Positions 1 through 29,093 of a DNA stretch of 64,000 nt are shown here, in pieces. The notes beneath the pieces were generated by a model, which saw only the letters and a list, made by a program, of their open reading frames with translations, was not told where the DNA came from and did not search any database. The stretch covers positions 19,716,001-19,780,000 of the forward strand of contig OZ231127.1 of assembly GCA_965153355.1 (NCBI GenBank), read 5' to 3'. The position numbers and the translations under genes were made by a program. Positions within the stretch are counted from its first letter, which is position 1. Every line of letters begins with the position of its first letter. This DNA is from Flaccisagitta enflata (lineage: Eukaryota > Chaetognatha > Sagittoidea > Aphragmophora).

Positions 1-750
1 TTGCAATCAGGGCCTGTGGACCTATTCTACTCCTCCCAGAAACCACGTAGGCAAAATTTTTGGAAACGTAGGATGTTTTTTTTACTGTGTCATTCATTTC
101 AATCTAACTTTCCTACCTGGTTTCCCTAAGGAGCACAGACCCCCTATTGAAAGAAACATTGTGAAATGTTTTTTTAATGATATTACTAGGATGTAATGTT
201 TAGAATAAAAGTCAGAATTTGGACCACTCTAATGAGTAAAGGCCAAGTGGTCGTCGTCCCATGACCACGGAAATGATCATCACCAAGTCCACCATCAAAT
301 AACTACGTCAAATATCTTTATGAACGTCAAAATGTCAAAAGCCCCTCATCGAAACATCTCTCTTTCTTTTCCGCGAAAAGGGTATATGTTTCCATATATT
401 CGTGAACCATAATCGCCTCAATTTAGTTTGTAAGTGAACAGCTTGAAAAATATATTCAGGAATATCGAAAAGAAGCTGTACTTTGAAAGAACGTGCCAAA
501 CGACCAATATAGACTGATTCACACATTGTTACACAGTTTTGAGCATGAGTCCGAAAAATGAGATCTTCAAAACGAAAGGAATTCCGTGTATAGATCCATT
601 TCGTTTGAAAGGCAGGGCATGGTCTCGAGAAAAGGGACCTGAGCTGTGAGTTCAAAAGAAGGGCAGGTCATGGTTTCAAGAGGGAGAGAATCTGTGAGAT
701 TGTGAAGATCGACTCGGTCGAGAGGATTTGCCGAGGCAACGTTATCGTTT
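1..750. other. non-coding stretch, no gene recognised
   Basis: No convincing exon was found. Positions 10-50 and 105-145 look like a weakly diverged inverted pair (ACCACGTAGG against CCTACCTGGT), possibly the arms of an old foldback element. A 106-codon minus-strand frame at 335-655 has no recognisable domain and no good splice context, and I do not call it. Confidence 0.4.
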
Positions 751-754
751 TCGC

Positions 755-1420
755 ATGCATGACTGATTCACACCATCGGCTGATGGGCAGAGCTAATGAA
801 TGAATGATTCACCCATCGATTGATGGGAAGAGATAATGAATGAATGATTCACTCATTGATTGCAGCTAATGAATGAAGGATTTACCCATTGATTATTGGG
901 AAGGGATAGTGTAGGAATGATTCACCCTTTGATTGGTGGGCAGAGCTTATGAATGAATGATTGATTGGTGGGCAAGGATAGTGAATGAATGATTCACCCA
1001 TTATTGGTGGGTAGGGAGAACAGGAGTGATTTGCTATTAACTGAAGCTTAGGGTTATAGATGAAACGGAATGAATGATTCACCCATCGATTGTGAACGTG
1101 GGTAAGGATTATGATTGAATGATTCACCCATTAATTGGTGGGCCGCGAAGATAAATGAGTGATTTATCCATCAACAGATGGTCAGAGCTAACGAAAGATT
1201 TACCTATTGAGATGCTTCCTAATCATGAACGAATAAATAAATGAAAATGAATGGATGATTTACCCATTGTCCATTGAGTTGCTATTAAAACAAAGATTGA
1301 TTAATCAAATTTAGAGAAGTGATCATCAACTAGCAGGCAAAGTATGAGTGATTGAAAAACCTGGTGAATGAATTATTCACAAATCGAATGATTGATAGAG
1401 CGGAATGGACTGATAGGCAA
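755..1420. repeat. degenerate minisatellite (GAATGAATGATTCACCCATT type)
   Basis: About a dozen imperfect units of roughly 35-50 bp carry the motif GAATGATTCACCCATTGATT followed by GGTGGGCAGAGCTAATGAAT. The motif is partly self-complementary (CCCAT...ATGGG), so single units can form small hairpins. It lies upstream of the first recognised Ig exon. Copies differ by many substitutions and indels, so the array is old. Confidence 0.75.
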
Positions 1421-1557
1421 TACATGTAGTTAGAGGATTAGACCATGCAGAAGGGGGTACAACTAATGAGTGAGTTAAATGGCTTAGAATTAACCCAGCG
1501 GTGTGTAGATAGAACGTCATGACGTCATTATCCACTTTCTTTCATACCTTTGACCTG

Positions 1558-1582
1558 TTGTTGTTTTTGTTGTTTTTGATGA

Positions 1583-1632
<50 letters not shown>
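1558..1632. repeat. (TTG)n microsatellite
   Basis: An almost pure TTG run with an interrupted TCG end. It creates a spurious poly-leucine reading frame. Confidence 0.9.
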
Positions 1633-1633
<1 letters not shown>

Positions 1634-1890
1634 CGTCGTCGTCTTTCTCAATCTCCTTCGCTAACATCCGACTTGACTTTATACCTTCCACCGCGCGGTC
1701 ACGTTCTCGCCAAAATAGAGACCACCCCCATATGAAATTCTCCGTCTAAACTGTTGCTTATATGAACTCAATCTTCCATTTTTTACCCACATTCTCTCGC
1801 TTGTCCAAAACTCGCCATCCCCTATCTCTTCCTCGGAACTCTATGTTCACGCCGCTTCATCTACCCCCACAACACTCACCCCCTAATCAG

Positions 1891-19556
<17,666 letters not shown>

Positions 19557-22500
19557 CTTCAGTCTACGTCAATTCTTTATACAAACTGCTCCTAGCTTTT
19601 CCCATCTTTCATTTTCAAATGAATAGAACCCATCTCTCGGTCACTATTGTCATCACAAAACCTGTAATGGTATCATCATAATAATCTTCTTTATCATAAA
19701 ACTTGTTATGATAATCATTACATCATCATCATTATCATCATTGTCATCGTTGTCATCATTATCATAATTTCATAATCATTAATCCGGCCATGATAATCAT
19801 CACAATCATCGAAATTCTCGTCATCAATCATCCCATGTCGTATGATAATCCATCATTGTTTCTTGATTCAACATTGTGTTTGGTTGGGTTGCCCTTTTTG
19901 GTCCCCTATTTACTTCTCCGTGTCTGCTCCAAAAAGAATTGTTGATGGTTTACATTTCTGCTACTGTGTTGCTTGACATGTAATCGTTCTAGTGATATAT
20001 TTGATGCGTATGTGGTTACATTAGTGATAGCGATGTTATATCCTTTGTTCTTTCTTATGTCCTCCCGTTTCCTCCTCTCAAATAATTCTTCTGCCCTCTT
20101 TTTTTTAATGTTTTTTTTTCTCTCCCATTTTTCTTTTTCATTTTTGTTCACCCAAATTGCTGGACATTCCTTTTATCTCTAAAAAAAGGGAAATCAATTT
20201 AGAAATTATGATCAGATGTTTGTCTGGTCAGTTGGTGGACAAGTCAGAATTATATTTAGTCGTTTAAAGATTTGCCTTGATTAGCAATAGTTAATAGTGA
20301 AGATTTTTGTCAAAAGAAGTAAGCTTTTAATGGTTATAAACTTGCCTTTCACATTTATTCTTTTTTGTCCACTAGCTCGGTTGTTTTTGTTGTGCGTCCG
20401 ATGAATTTTCACGACGAGTAACCAGTTTTTCTTTGAGGATAATCGGAGTGAAAAACTAGTCATTTCATGCGTCTTTGTGCGTCGCCAATTCCAAAACACT
20501 ATCACTCGTTAAAAAACAAATCATTGATTACGTAGAACATATGAAACAAAAAAAAGATTATTTCTTTAATTAATTGGTTATGGCTGATATGGCAATGTAT
20601 CACAATTGTTGATTTATTCAGTGGGTTATAAAAGTTGCTCACACGGCTATGTTTTCCATTTGTGCAAAACGCTTTGGAAAACTCGTGCCGTTCATTTGTT
20701 CCTGTTTATACCTTGGAATTTTAACTCTTTACCAAGTAGTCACCAGGTTGTCACCAGGTTGTCACCAGGTCGTCACCAGGTCGTCACCAGAATTCTTTTT
20801 TTTTTAAGACTACGTGAACGTTGATTTTATCTACGTATGTGGGACACAGTATTCGAAGCCGGTAACCAGCTACATTTGATGTAAACCAACTATTTCTGAA
20901 ATCCAACACGAAAATACAAAAATCGTGAATCATAGTAGAAACTAATAAGTAAAATCTATCATTCAACTTAACTAACTGGATAGCTCCTCCGTCCATAATA
21001 TTTGGGCTTCCTGTACTCGCGAAAAGCTTAACAATTTTGATCTACGCATCAATTTTCATTTTAAATTTATGCCTGTGTTCAGCGACTTGGCTTATGTATT
21101 GTAAAAAAAAAATCGTTTATACTTTGAGAATCTGATCTCTATACAATTAACAACATCTGCTCAATATATATTTTTTACCTTTGAAATTTTGGCGGACCCG
21201 AGTAAGATTATCAATTCTCTTTGTATCGGCAGCAATTCATTTTTTATGTGTTTTATTCCGAGATGTACTTATGATAGTGTTGTAGTCAAACTCAATCATT
21301 TCCATTTCTATATTTATTGATTTGAAAAAAGAAAATGTTTTAAACATATAGTAAAAAGTTTTAGGTCGCCAGATTTCGTTGTTTATTTTCAGTGAATTAT
21401 TTCCATATCAAATGTGTCATTGAATGATGTTATCTAAGACTAACCGTTAGAAATTGAAACGATAAACTTTGGTAAGAGTATCTCTTTATTCTTGTATTTT
21501 TTTTCTCTTCAATGCTTAAGGATCAAACGCTTGAGGCTAATTTCATACCCGCAAATTTAACTTATTTATTTTTCCTGTTTCTTTAAAGCTTTTCATCTTC
21601 CTGAATACATTGGTCATTCTGGTTTGAGACGATAGATCGATTACACTGTTTTTTTTTTTGTTGCTGGATACTGGGCTTCCTTCTCTTTTCAAAAAGAAAA
21701 ATACAAAGTAACAATGCTTAAACAGTCCGATACCAGGACTACCAACCTTCCTTCCCATGTGCCTTTCACAAAATTCGCATTTGTGTTTATATTGTAAATA
21801 AAAAAATAAAAATCATTTTTAAAAAGTCTTCAAATCTCTTGCTATCCGTTGGGGTGTTTTTGACTAAGGGTCTGTGAGCCATATTTTAGGGTGTAATTAC
21901 TAGTGACACCATTAGAACCGTTTTTGGATCTCTAAACGAGGGTCTGTACGTCCGTCCATTGGTCGGTCCGTTGGTCTGTATGTAAGTGTGTCCGTCACGC
22001 ATTTTCCAAAAACTTGAAAGTCAGCGATTTTCAAAACTGGATTGTTCTAAAGCATTTTTAGGCGCATTTAGAGGCACCGCATTTATTGGGTTGTCTGTCC
22101 ATCTGTCTCTCCTATCATACATGTCTAGCGCCAAAGTCAGGACGCATCTTTGCCCGATCGAGCTTGTTTTTTTGGTTTTTTTTTAGGAGAAAAGAAACAA
22201 GTGGCTCAAGATTTTAATTGAACAATTCAATGAACAAAAATAGTCACAATTCAGCTGTAGATTTCAAATTCCATGAGGACGGTTTGCGAGGTCAAGCTTC
22301 AAATTTGGGCCGCGGGGTTACAAAACAGTTTTTGCCTCTCCCCGATGAATTTTAACAATAACGGGGAAGAATGGAAAAGAGAGGAGAGAAAGAAAGAACG
22401 AAAGAAAGAATGAACGAGAGAAAAAACAGACGCATGAAAATGCAATGAAATCAGAATCGCCTAGTTGGGCAGCGGAATTGAGGACGAGTAATGTCAGATC
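19557..22500. other. 3' flank / UTR of the Ig receptor with (ATC)n-rich and AT-rich DNA
   Basis: An imperfect ATC/ATA-rich stretch at 19665-19860 and five 13-bp units (GGTTGTCACCA / GGTCGTCACCA type) at 20735-20790. AATAAA hexamers at about 21797-21808 could be the poly(A) signal, but a 2.2-kb UTR is unproven. No convincing gene. Confidence 0.45.
21932..22171 (-). mobile_element. hairpin-ended element (AGATGCG subfamily), degraded
   Basis: GAGGGTCTGTACGTCCGTCC at the left and CAGGACGCATCTTTGCCCGA then GAGCTTGTT at the right match the copy at 29208-29478. The left hairpin is no longer clear. Confidence 0.5.
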
Positions 22501-22762
22501 GGTTAACTAAGGCCATTTAGGGGACCAACTGGGGGACGGACAGACCGACCGACATTGTGAAAAGTAGAATCACGTTCACAAAAACTACACATGACGTGTT
22601 CAAAATGCACACCAAACATTCTTAGTACCCGCGAATCCATCCTGAATAAACTTTCAACCCAGACAAGACGGCTAACACCCCAACCGTCCATCGTTCCACG
22701 AAACCACTCTCACGACGCCGCCACCACCATTCCCAAACAACGCCGGTGCCACCCACTCTCAC

Positions 22763-23223
22763 TCCTCCGTTGCATCTTGGCGTGTCACACATGCAAATGT
22801 CCGTCCAAGAATCGTCCGTCTCGCATTTGTTGGGCCGCCTGCGATATTTGGGTCCCTGCAGGCAGCCGCGGATTTCGCTGCCCATTTTGCGAAAGTCTCT
22901 GCAGCCGTTGCACTCGCAGTGGCCGTCGCTATTGCCGCACCATCCGTGCGCCGAACAGCAAGGGAAGAGACCTTTCGGGTCGCACTCGTAATTGGCGTCG
23001 TTGCCGCTGGGATCGCATCTCATATCGGTGCGCCATCGTTTTTCGCGGAATTTGACCTTGAAGCATTTGCCGGCGCAGGCCACGAACCTTCGAGGCGAAT
23101 CTCGTTCGCAGGTGTATAAAGTGCGGCGTGCACGCGGTACGACGGGCGCGCCGTATGGAGAGTGTATGTTGAACAACATCGCCAGCGTAGGGTTCTGCTC
23201 CAATCGACCCAATATTTCTTGAC
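22763..23223 (-). CDS. cysteine-rich exon with hevein-like and Ly6-like patterns
   Basis: The frame opens after an acceptor AAACAAATCAG (phase 1, start 23223) and has a possible donor GTGAGA at 22762, giving 461 nt. If not spliced, it reads on to a stop at 22622. Reading order: a basic linker, LYTCERDS, FVACAGKC, then PCCSAHGWCGNSDGHCEC NGC, the CC..WCG..C spacing of hevein/chitin-binding-like modules, and finally KCETDD..DICMCDTPRCN, which resembles the last loop and terminal CN of Ly6/uPAR three-finger domains. These point to an extracellular disulfide-rich protein. Just upstream, in another frame, ATG at about 23292 begins MRIACLLLLFVFF, a good signal peptide. I could not join it in phase, so a small intron, a missing exon or an A-run sequencing error is possible. 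Confidence 0.6.
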
Positions 23224-23420
23224 CTGATTTGTTTATTCAATTTTCGATGAAAAAAAACAAACAATAGCAATAAACATGCAATTCTCATTGTCTTGTTAGT
23301 CCTGATGCTTGTGTGTGTGAGCTGCGTCTCATTTTGTGTCTGTCCGACGCGACAGGTAGACAGACAACCATAAGTCATTCCTTCTCTGTCTCTTTTTGTA
23401 CTCTCTTTCTTTCTCTTTCT

Positions 23421-23599
<179 letters not shown>

Positions 23600-23777
23600 T
23601 TCACACTCGCAGGTGATGTTGCGTATTCTAATTCTGCCTTTGTTGGGCCTTGGCTTCGGTCGCGGCCATTTCGGCCTCGTTCGCGCTGGAGTCGTTTGAA
23701 TGGCGGGAGGCTGAGTGTAGGAGGCGGGCGTCTTCAGCGTTGGGAGATTGCTGAGACGTTGGAAAAGCGGGCAAAAG

Positions 23778-23778
<1 letters not shown>

Positions 23779-23840
<62 letters not shown>
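23779..23840. repeat. (GA)n microsatellite
   Basis: A pure GA run 180 bp after the (TC)n run at 23513-23596. The two are complementary and could pair as an inverted repeat. Confidence 0.95.
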
Positions 23841-23846
<6 letters not shown>

Positions 23847-24022
23847 AGCGTGTAGTTGAAAAGCCATTACAAGGACTCCCAACTGAGGACCAAGGAAGGT
23901 AAGAGCACAGATTCGCGATAAACCTCATTTGCATATTGCAGTTACAATCAAGAATGTTCTTCTTTCAATGAGGAAAAATGATTCGGCTATTTAGACTGTG
24001 TAAATCAAAGCGGACATTAGTC

Positions 24023-24862
24023 GGGAAAAAAGTCGAAGTCTGTCTTCGACTCTTTGACATATTCGAGAGAAACAGGGTTTTCATTCTCTTATGGGAAAGT
24101 TGGGGAACTCATTCGGCTGATTGGTCCCTCCAATGAAAATCATAGGGTGAGTAAATTTAATAATTCTCTTTCAAATGGCGCCAAGCAGAAGTCTCTGGGA
24201 CAAATATTTTTCGTGTTATGAATTTTTAAAGATTTATTTACGAAAAATGCAAATTGAATTTTTTTCGATTTTTCATGATTTTATGTAGGATCAATAAAGG
24301 AGCGTATTTATGGTTGTTTGAGCATGCAAATATAAGAAAACATGTTTATGAGCAAACCTGCTCATCGGTAAGGGTGTTTTAGAGGATTCTAGCTCATTTA
24401 GCTCATTTAGCTCATTTCTTTTTTATTTCAAATGTGATAAATAGATAAATATTTTGAAACTTGTTTAATAAAGCAGATACAAAAAAGCATATCAGTGAGC
24501 TAGCTGCTCATCTTTAAGGGCATTTTTAAGCATTTTAGCTCACTTAGCTCATTTAGCTGTCTTTTTTTTTCCTGATTTTTAATGGGATAGATAAATGTTT
24601 TGATGGGAGCATGTAGATACAAGAAAGCATTTTAGTGAGTAAAGCTGGTTGTCTGGTTGAGTGGTTATGAGCATTTTAGCTCATCAAGCTCATTTGGCTC
24701 AGTCCCACTTTCCTCTGATTTTCAGTGCGATCAATACATACAATTGCTCTTGATTCAATCTGATAGGAAAAAAAAATTTCAGTGACTAGAGACAACAGCT
24801 TGGTGAAAAGTGACCAATGCTTACGACTTTTTTCCTCACGGCGACAGCTGCCATTACTGGTA
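24023..24862 (-). mobile_element. about 0.85-kb element with GGAAAAAAGTCG ends, copy B (inverse of 17386-18384)
   Basis: The left end GGGAAAAAAGTCGAAGTC and the right end CTTACGACTTTTTTCCTCAC with GGCGACAGCTGCCATTACT are the reverse of copy A. Internal blocks (TTTAGCTCATTTAGCTCATT, ATGCAAATATAAGAAA) align with copy A. The nested small element of copy A is absent here, giving an empty-site comparison. Confidence 0.7.
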
Positions 24863-25467
24863 AAAACGGATAGGATTGTGGGGTGTCGTTACTCAAGTCC
24901 TGTTTTCATCCTCTATTTATCAACTGAACAACATGATTAATTATGATTACCCACGAAAAAAAATTCTAGAATCTTTTAAATACGAATAAATTCTGCCTAC
25001 AACCGGAATTGCTGCTTGGCTCTTAATTCTCGTAGAATCATGCAATGAGCACATGATGGTGGTCTGTGCGGAGCCATTTGAACAGTGAACACTGTTTTCG
25101 GAACTGTAAGTCAAGCCTATCCCTACAGTCACGCGTCTTGGCCAAAGCCCTCGCCGAAAGAAATTTAATGAGAGATTACTTAGCTACTACATTGTATCAC
25201 GACTTCTTAATGACCAGTGGATCTATATCCCTGACTATATTCGATGTCAAATTGAGAAATATGGAAAAGAGCCTTTCGTTTTCAAAGCAATAGCATTTCT
25301 TTGAACTAGAAAAAATAATGGCCAACTTTAAAGTGTTCATCATCGCGCTGAGTCAGAAGGGCAGCGTTGCCTCTTTGAAGCGCGACTGAGAGGCGCTGGA
25401 ATCAAATTCACCTATCTACTAATCTAGTCTGGCCACCTGTCGGTACTCCCGACTTCCGACTCCCGAC

Positions 25468-26330
25468 CAGGCCTGAGCGATTGTATTGGGTATTGGTATT
25501 GGGTTTACAATATTCTTATGTATTGGGTTTTCTCAATATATGTAGTTCATTTTGTTATTTTACCAATACAATACAATACTATACAATATTACAAAAAAAC
25601 TGATATAGGAAAGTGAAATATATGAGAGAAAGACTGAAAGAGATGAAGAGGAATGGGAAAAGCATTCCTAGGTCTGAGGGAGAACAAAAGAAGTGGAGAA
25701 GCTGAAAGATAAAAAGAGAAGAAGAGGATTCGCTGAAAGTAAAAGTGGGTGAGGGATGAAAAGAAGAAGAGGAAGAGGAACTTATGACAGATTAGGTGGA
25801 TTGGAAATATAGACGAAGAAGAAGAAGAGGAATAAAAATCTATGAAAGAAATAATCAGTGGTCAGAAGCTGGAAGGATGAAAAGGAGGGAGAAAAAAAAA
25901 CAGAATCAGATCTAGACAAAGAAAGAAAAAGATAGATAAGTGTAGAAAAAAATAAGAAAATACTAAGGATAAAGACAGAATAACAAAAAAATGAAATAAA
26001 ACTTTTATCAAAATGAAAAAAAATGCAAAAATTTTTTAGCTATTTTCTATCACAAAATATTTATATGATAATTAAAATTATTATTATTTTTTTCAAATAT
26101 AGTATATCATCAAACTATGATTAGTTGAATATATATTACTACTTATTACTTATTATCAAAACTATGTAAAATCATATATATATTGTATTGTATTGTACGC
26201 TATAATAATGTATTGTATACAATTTTAATGGATATTGTATTGTATTGGTATTGTATTGTATTGTCCCAATACTTGAAAGTATTGTATTGGTATTGTATAG
26301 TTGACAAAAATGCTATATAGCTCAGGCCTG
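25468..26330. mobile_element. hAT-like non-autonomous element with 8-bp target duplication
   Basis: The termini CAGGCCTGAGC and GCTCAGGCCTG are perfect 11-bp inverted repeats. The flanks CTCCCGAC (25460-25467) and CTCCCGAC (26331-26338) are identical 8-bp duplications. The interior is AT-rich with runs of TATTGTATTGG near both ends and no transposase frame. Inverted repeats of this length plus an 8-bp duplication are the hAT superfamily signature. Confidence 0.85.
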
Positions 26331-26338
26331 CTCCCGAC

Positions 26339-26747
26339 TCACTTGAAGTAAGGCCACGGAAAGTTATCTGGCAGTAGATTCGGATCAATCGGTGGCGTTA
26401 TGATGGAAGGATAAGTCGGTTTCTCATCCTGAATGTTTTTATCTTCCTTCATCGGGTTAAAAGTCGCCGGTCTCACCGCTTCCCCTCGGTTTTCCTCCCC
26501 CGCGGCTCCCCCGGCGCCCCCCTCGACTCCTCCACCGGCGCCACCATTCTCATCGCGGTCTCTGTGTCGATTGTTTATCGCCGTAACCCACTCGTTTGCT
26601 GGCAGAGGTCGTCGTCCCGGAGAGGTGTTGGGAGTCTGAGCGAAAAGAGAACAAAAGAACTACTGTTTTTTAACCTTTTAGGTTACGAACACGCATCTCT
26701 ACCAGTAAAGGCGGCTCTCGCCGACCGGAAAAAAATCGTAAGGGCTG

Positions 26748-26829
<82 letters not shown>

Positions 26830-26927
26830 CTGTGTGCATGTGTGTGTTGTGTCTGTTTCGCTGTGTCTCTGTCGCTGTCTCTCTCTCTGTGGTTGTCACT
26901 CTCTGTCAGTCTGTCTGTCTCTGTCTT

Positions 26928-27026
<99 letters not shown>

Positions 27027-27854
27027 CTCTCCTCTCTCTCCCTCCTCTCTCTCTCACTTTCTTCCCTCCCTCTCCCTCCATCCCTCCCTCCCTCTCCCCT
27101 CCCTCCCTCTCCCCTCTCCCTCCATCCTCTCCTCCCTCCTCCCTCCTCCCTCTCCTCCTTCCTTCCCTCCCTCCCTCCCTCTCCCTCCCACGCTCTTCCT
27201 CCCTCCCTCACCCTCCCTCCCTTTGCTCTCTGCTGAACTCATTTTTGTTGTTACTTAGGGCCAAAAATTGAGATCAATGCAAAATATAGATCTTTGAAAA
27301 ATGTGCCGAAAATGTGAGAAAATAAAAAAAGATTAAAAAATTCATAGCGCCTAAAGTATTGGTCTGACAGTGCCCTGCTTTTTTCCAGAAGGTGTAAAAA
27401 AGTGCCTTCTTTCACCCTGTACCAATTTCAACCCCAGCCTCGGGCGAGCCTAGTCGTGACCCAACTTCCTCAAAACATCTCAAGCGAAAATGGAAAAAAT
27501 TAATTCCTAAGCGAAACTCAAAAAATCGAAAAACGTTTTTCGATTTTTTTCCCAATAAGAGACTTTGTCCGTCCGTCCGTTGGTCCGTCCATCGGTCTGT
27601 CATAGTCATCGAGTTGAAAAGTGGGAAAACAAGTGTTTTAGATACTTTTTTGTGTATTTTTTAGTGTGGGGGAGGTTGGGGTGTGGATTAGTGAAAGTCG
27701 AAGATTCGGCTTCGGCATCGACCTACTGACAGGGACACTACCCTAACTTCGGAACCGAAGTCGAAGTTGTCATCCAACTTTGGTTTGCAGGAGTCAGGAG
27801 TCAGTATGTTGTAGGTTGTAGGTTCAAAGTTGGATCCTTTTAAAGGAGAAAAAA

Positions 27855-27952
<98 letters not shown>

Positions 27953-28159
27953 GGAGAGAGACAGAAAGGAAGAGAGAGGGAGAGAGACAGAAAGGAAAAA
28001 AAATAAGAGAGGAACAGTGAGAGAGTGACAGATGGAGAAAGATAAAATAAGATGTTGTAATTCAAAGAAAGTAAGAGTATGTTAGGAAATGTAAGAAAAT
28101 ATAAGACAAAAAGAGAAAGAAAGAAAAAAAGAAAGAGACAGACAGACAGACAGACAAAC

Positions 28160-28198
<39 letters not shown>

Positions 28199-28958
28199 GA
28201 GGGAGAAAGAGAGAGGGAGAGAAAGAAAGAAACAAAGGGAGGGATAAATAAAGAAACAGAGAAAAGAAGGAGAAAAAAAACATGAAAATAAAAATACAAA
28301 TGATTGAAAAAAATCATTCAAAGAAATATCAGAACCACTAGTTTTGCTTTAAAGATTAATTTAAACTTTAAGAAACAACCACATATTTGTATTGATATGA
28401 TTAAATAAAAGATTTTAAAAAAAGAGAAATAAAAGTGAAAAATAAAGCAAGATGAAAATAAAAAAAAAAATAAAAAAAAAAAAAACAAAATAAAAAAAAT
28501 CAAAATTTGATATATGTTTTTATAATCTAAAAAAAAATGATTCAATCAAAAAATTGAAGTAACTTCGAATTTCGGTTTCGGACTTCGGCAAACTTCGGAT
28601 TCGGTTTTGGAAAGACACTGTAATCTTTGGCTTCGGTTCGACTTTGGTCTACCTACCTTCGGTCTAACACTAGTGTGGATGGGGGTTGGATGCTCCTGCC
28701 CACCCGTTCGCAACAATATTGTGACCCAGCATCACTTGTCTTCAAAGTCACGGACTCTCTAATTCAGAGTTTTGGAGTAAGATAAAGAGGCTTTGTCCAT
28801 GCATCCGTAAGTCCGTTGGTCCATTCGTATTGCTCGAGTAAAGAAATCTTTACACGCGCATTCAGCCCATTCCCTTTTTCTTGCTCTTCTTGCTCTTCTT
28901 CCTCTACTTTCCTCTCTTTCTTCTCTCATTTTCTCTCTTGACGGTTGTTGTTGTTGTT

Positions 28959-29006
<48 letters not shown>

Positions 29007-29014
29007 GCTGTTGC

Positions 29015-29093
<79 letters not shown>

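Noticed and set aside
755-1420. CRISPR-like array of palindromic repeats and spacers
   Set aside because: The units are degenerate, spacer lengths vary, copies lack identity and the context is eukaryotic. It is a minisatellite.
1519-1749. Poly-leucine reading frame that resembles a signal peptide or membrane segment upstream of the Ig exons
   Set aside because: It is the translation of a (TTG)n microsatellite and has no in-phase donor linking it to the exon at 1891.
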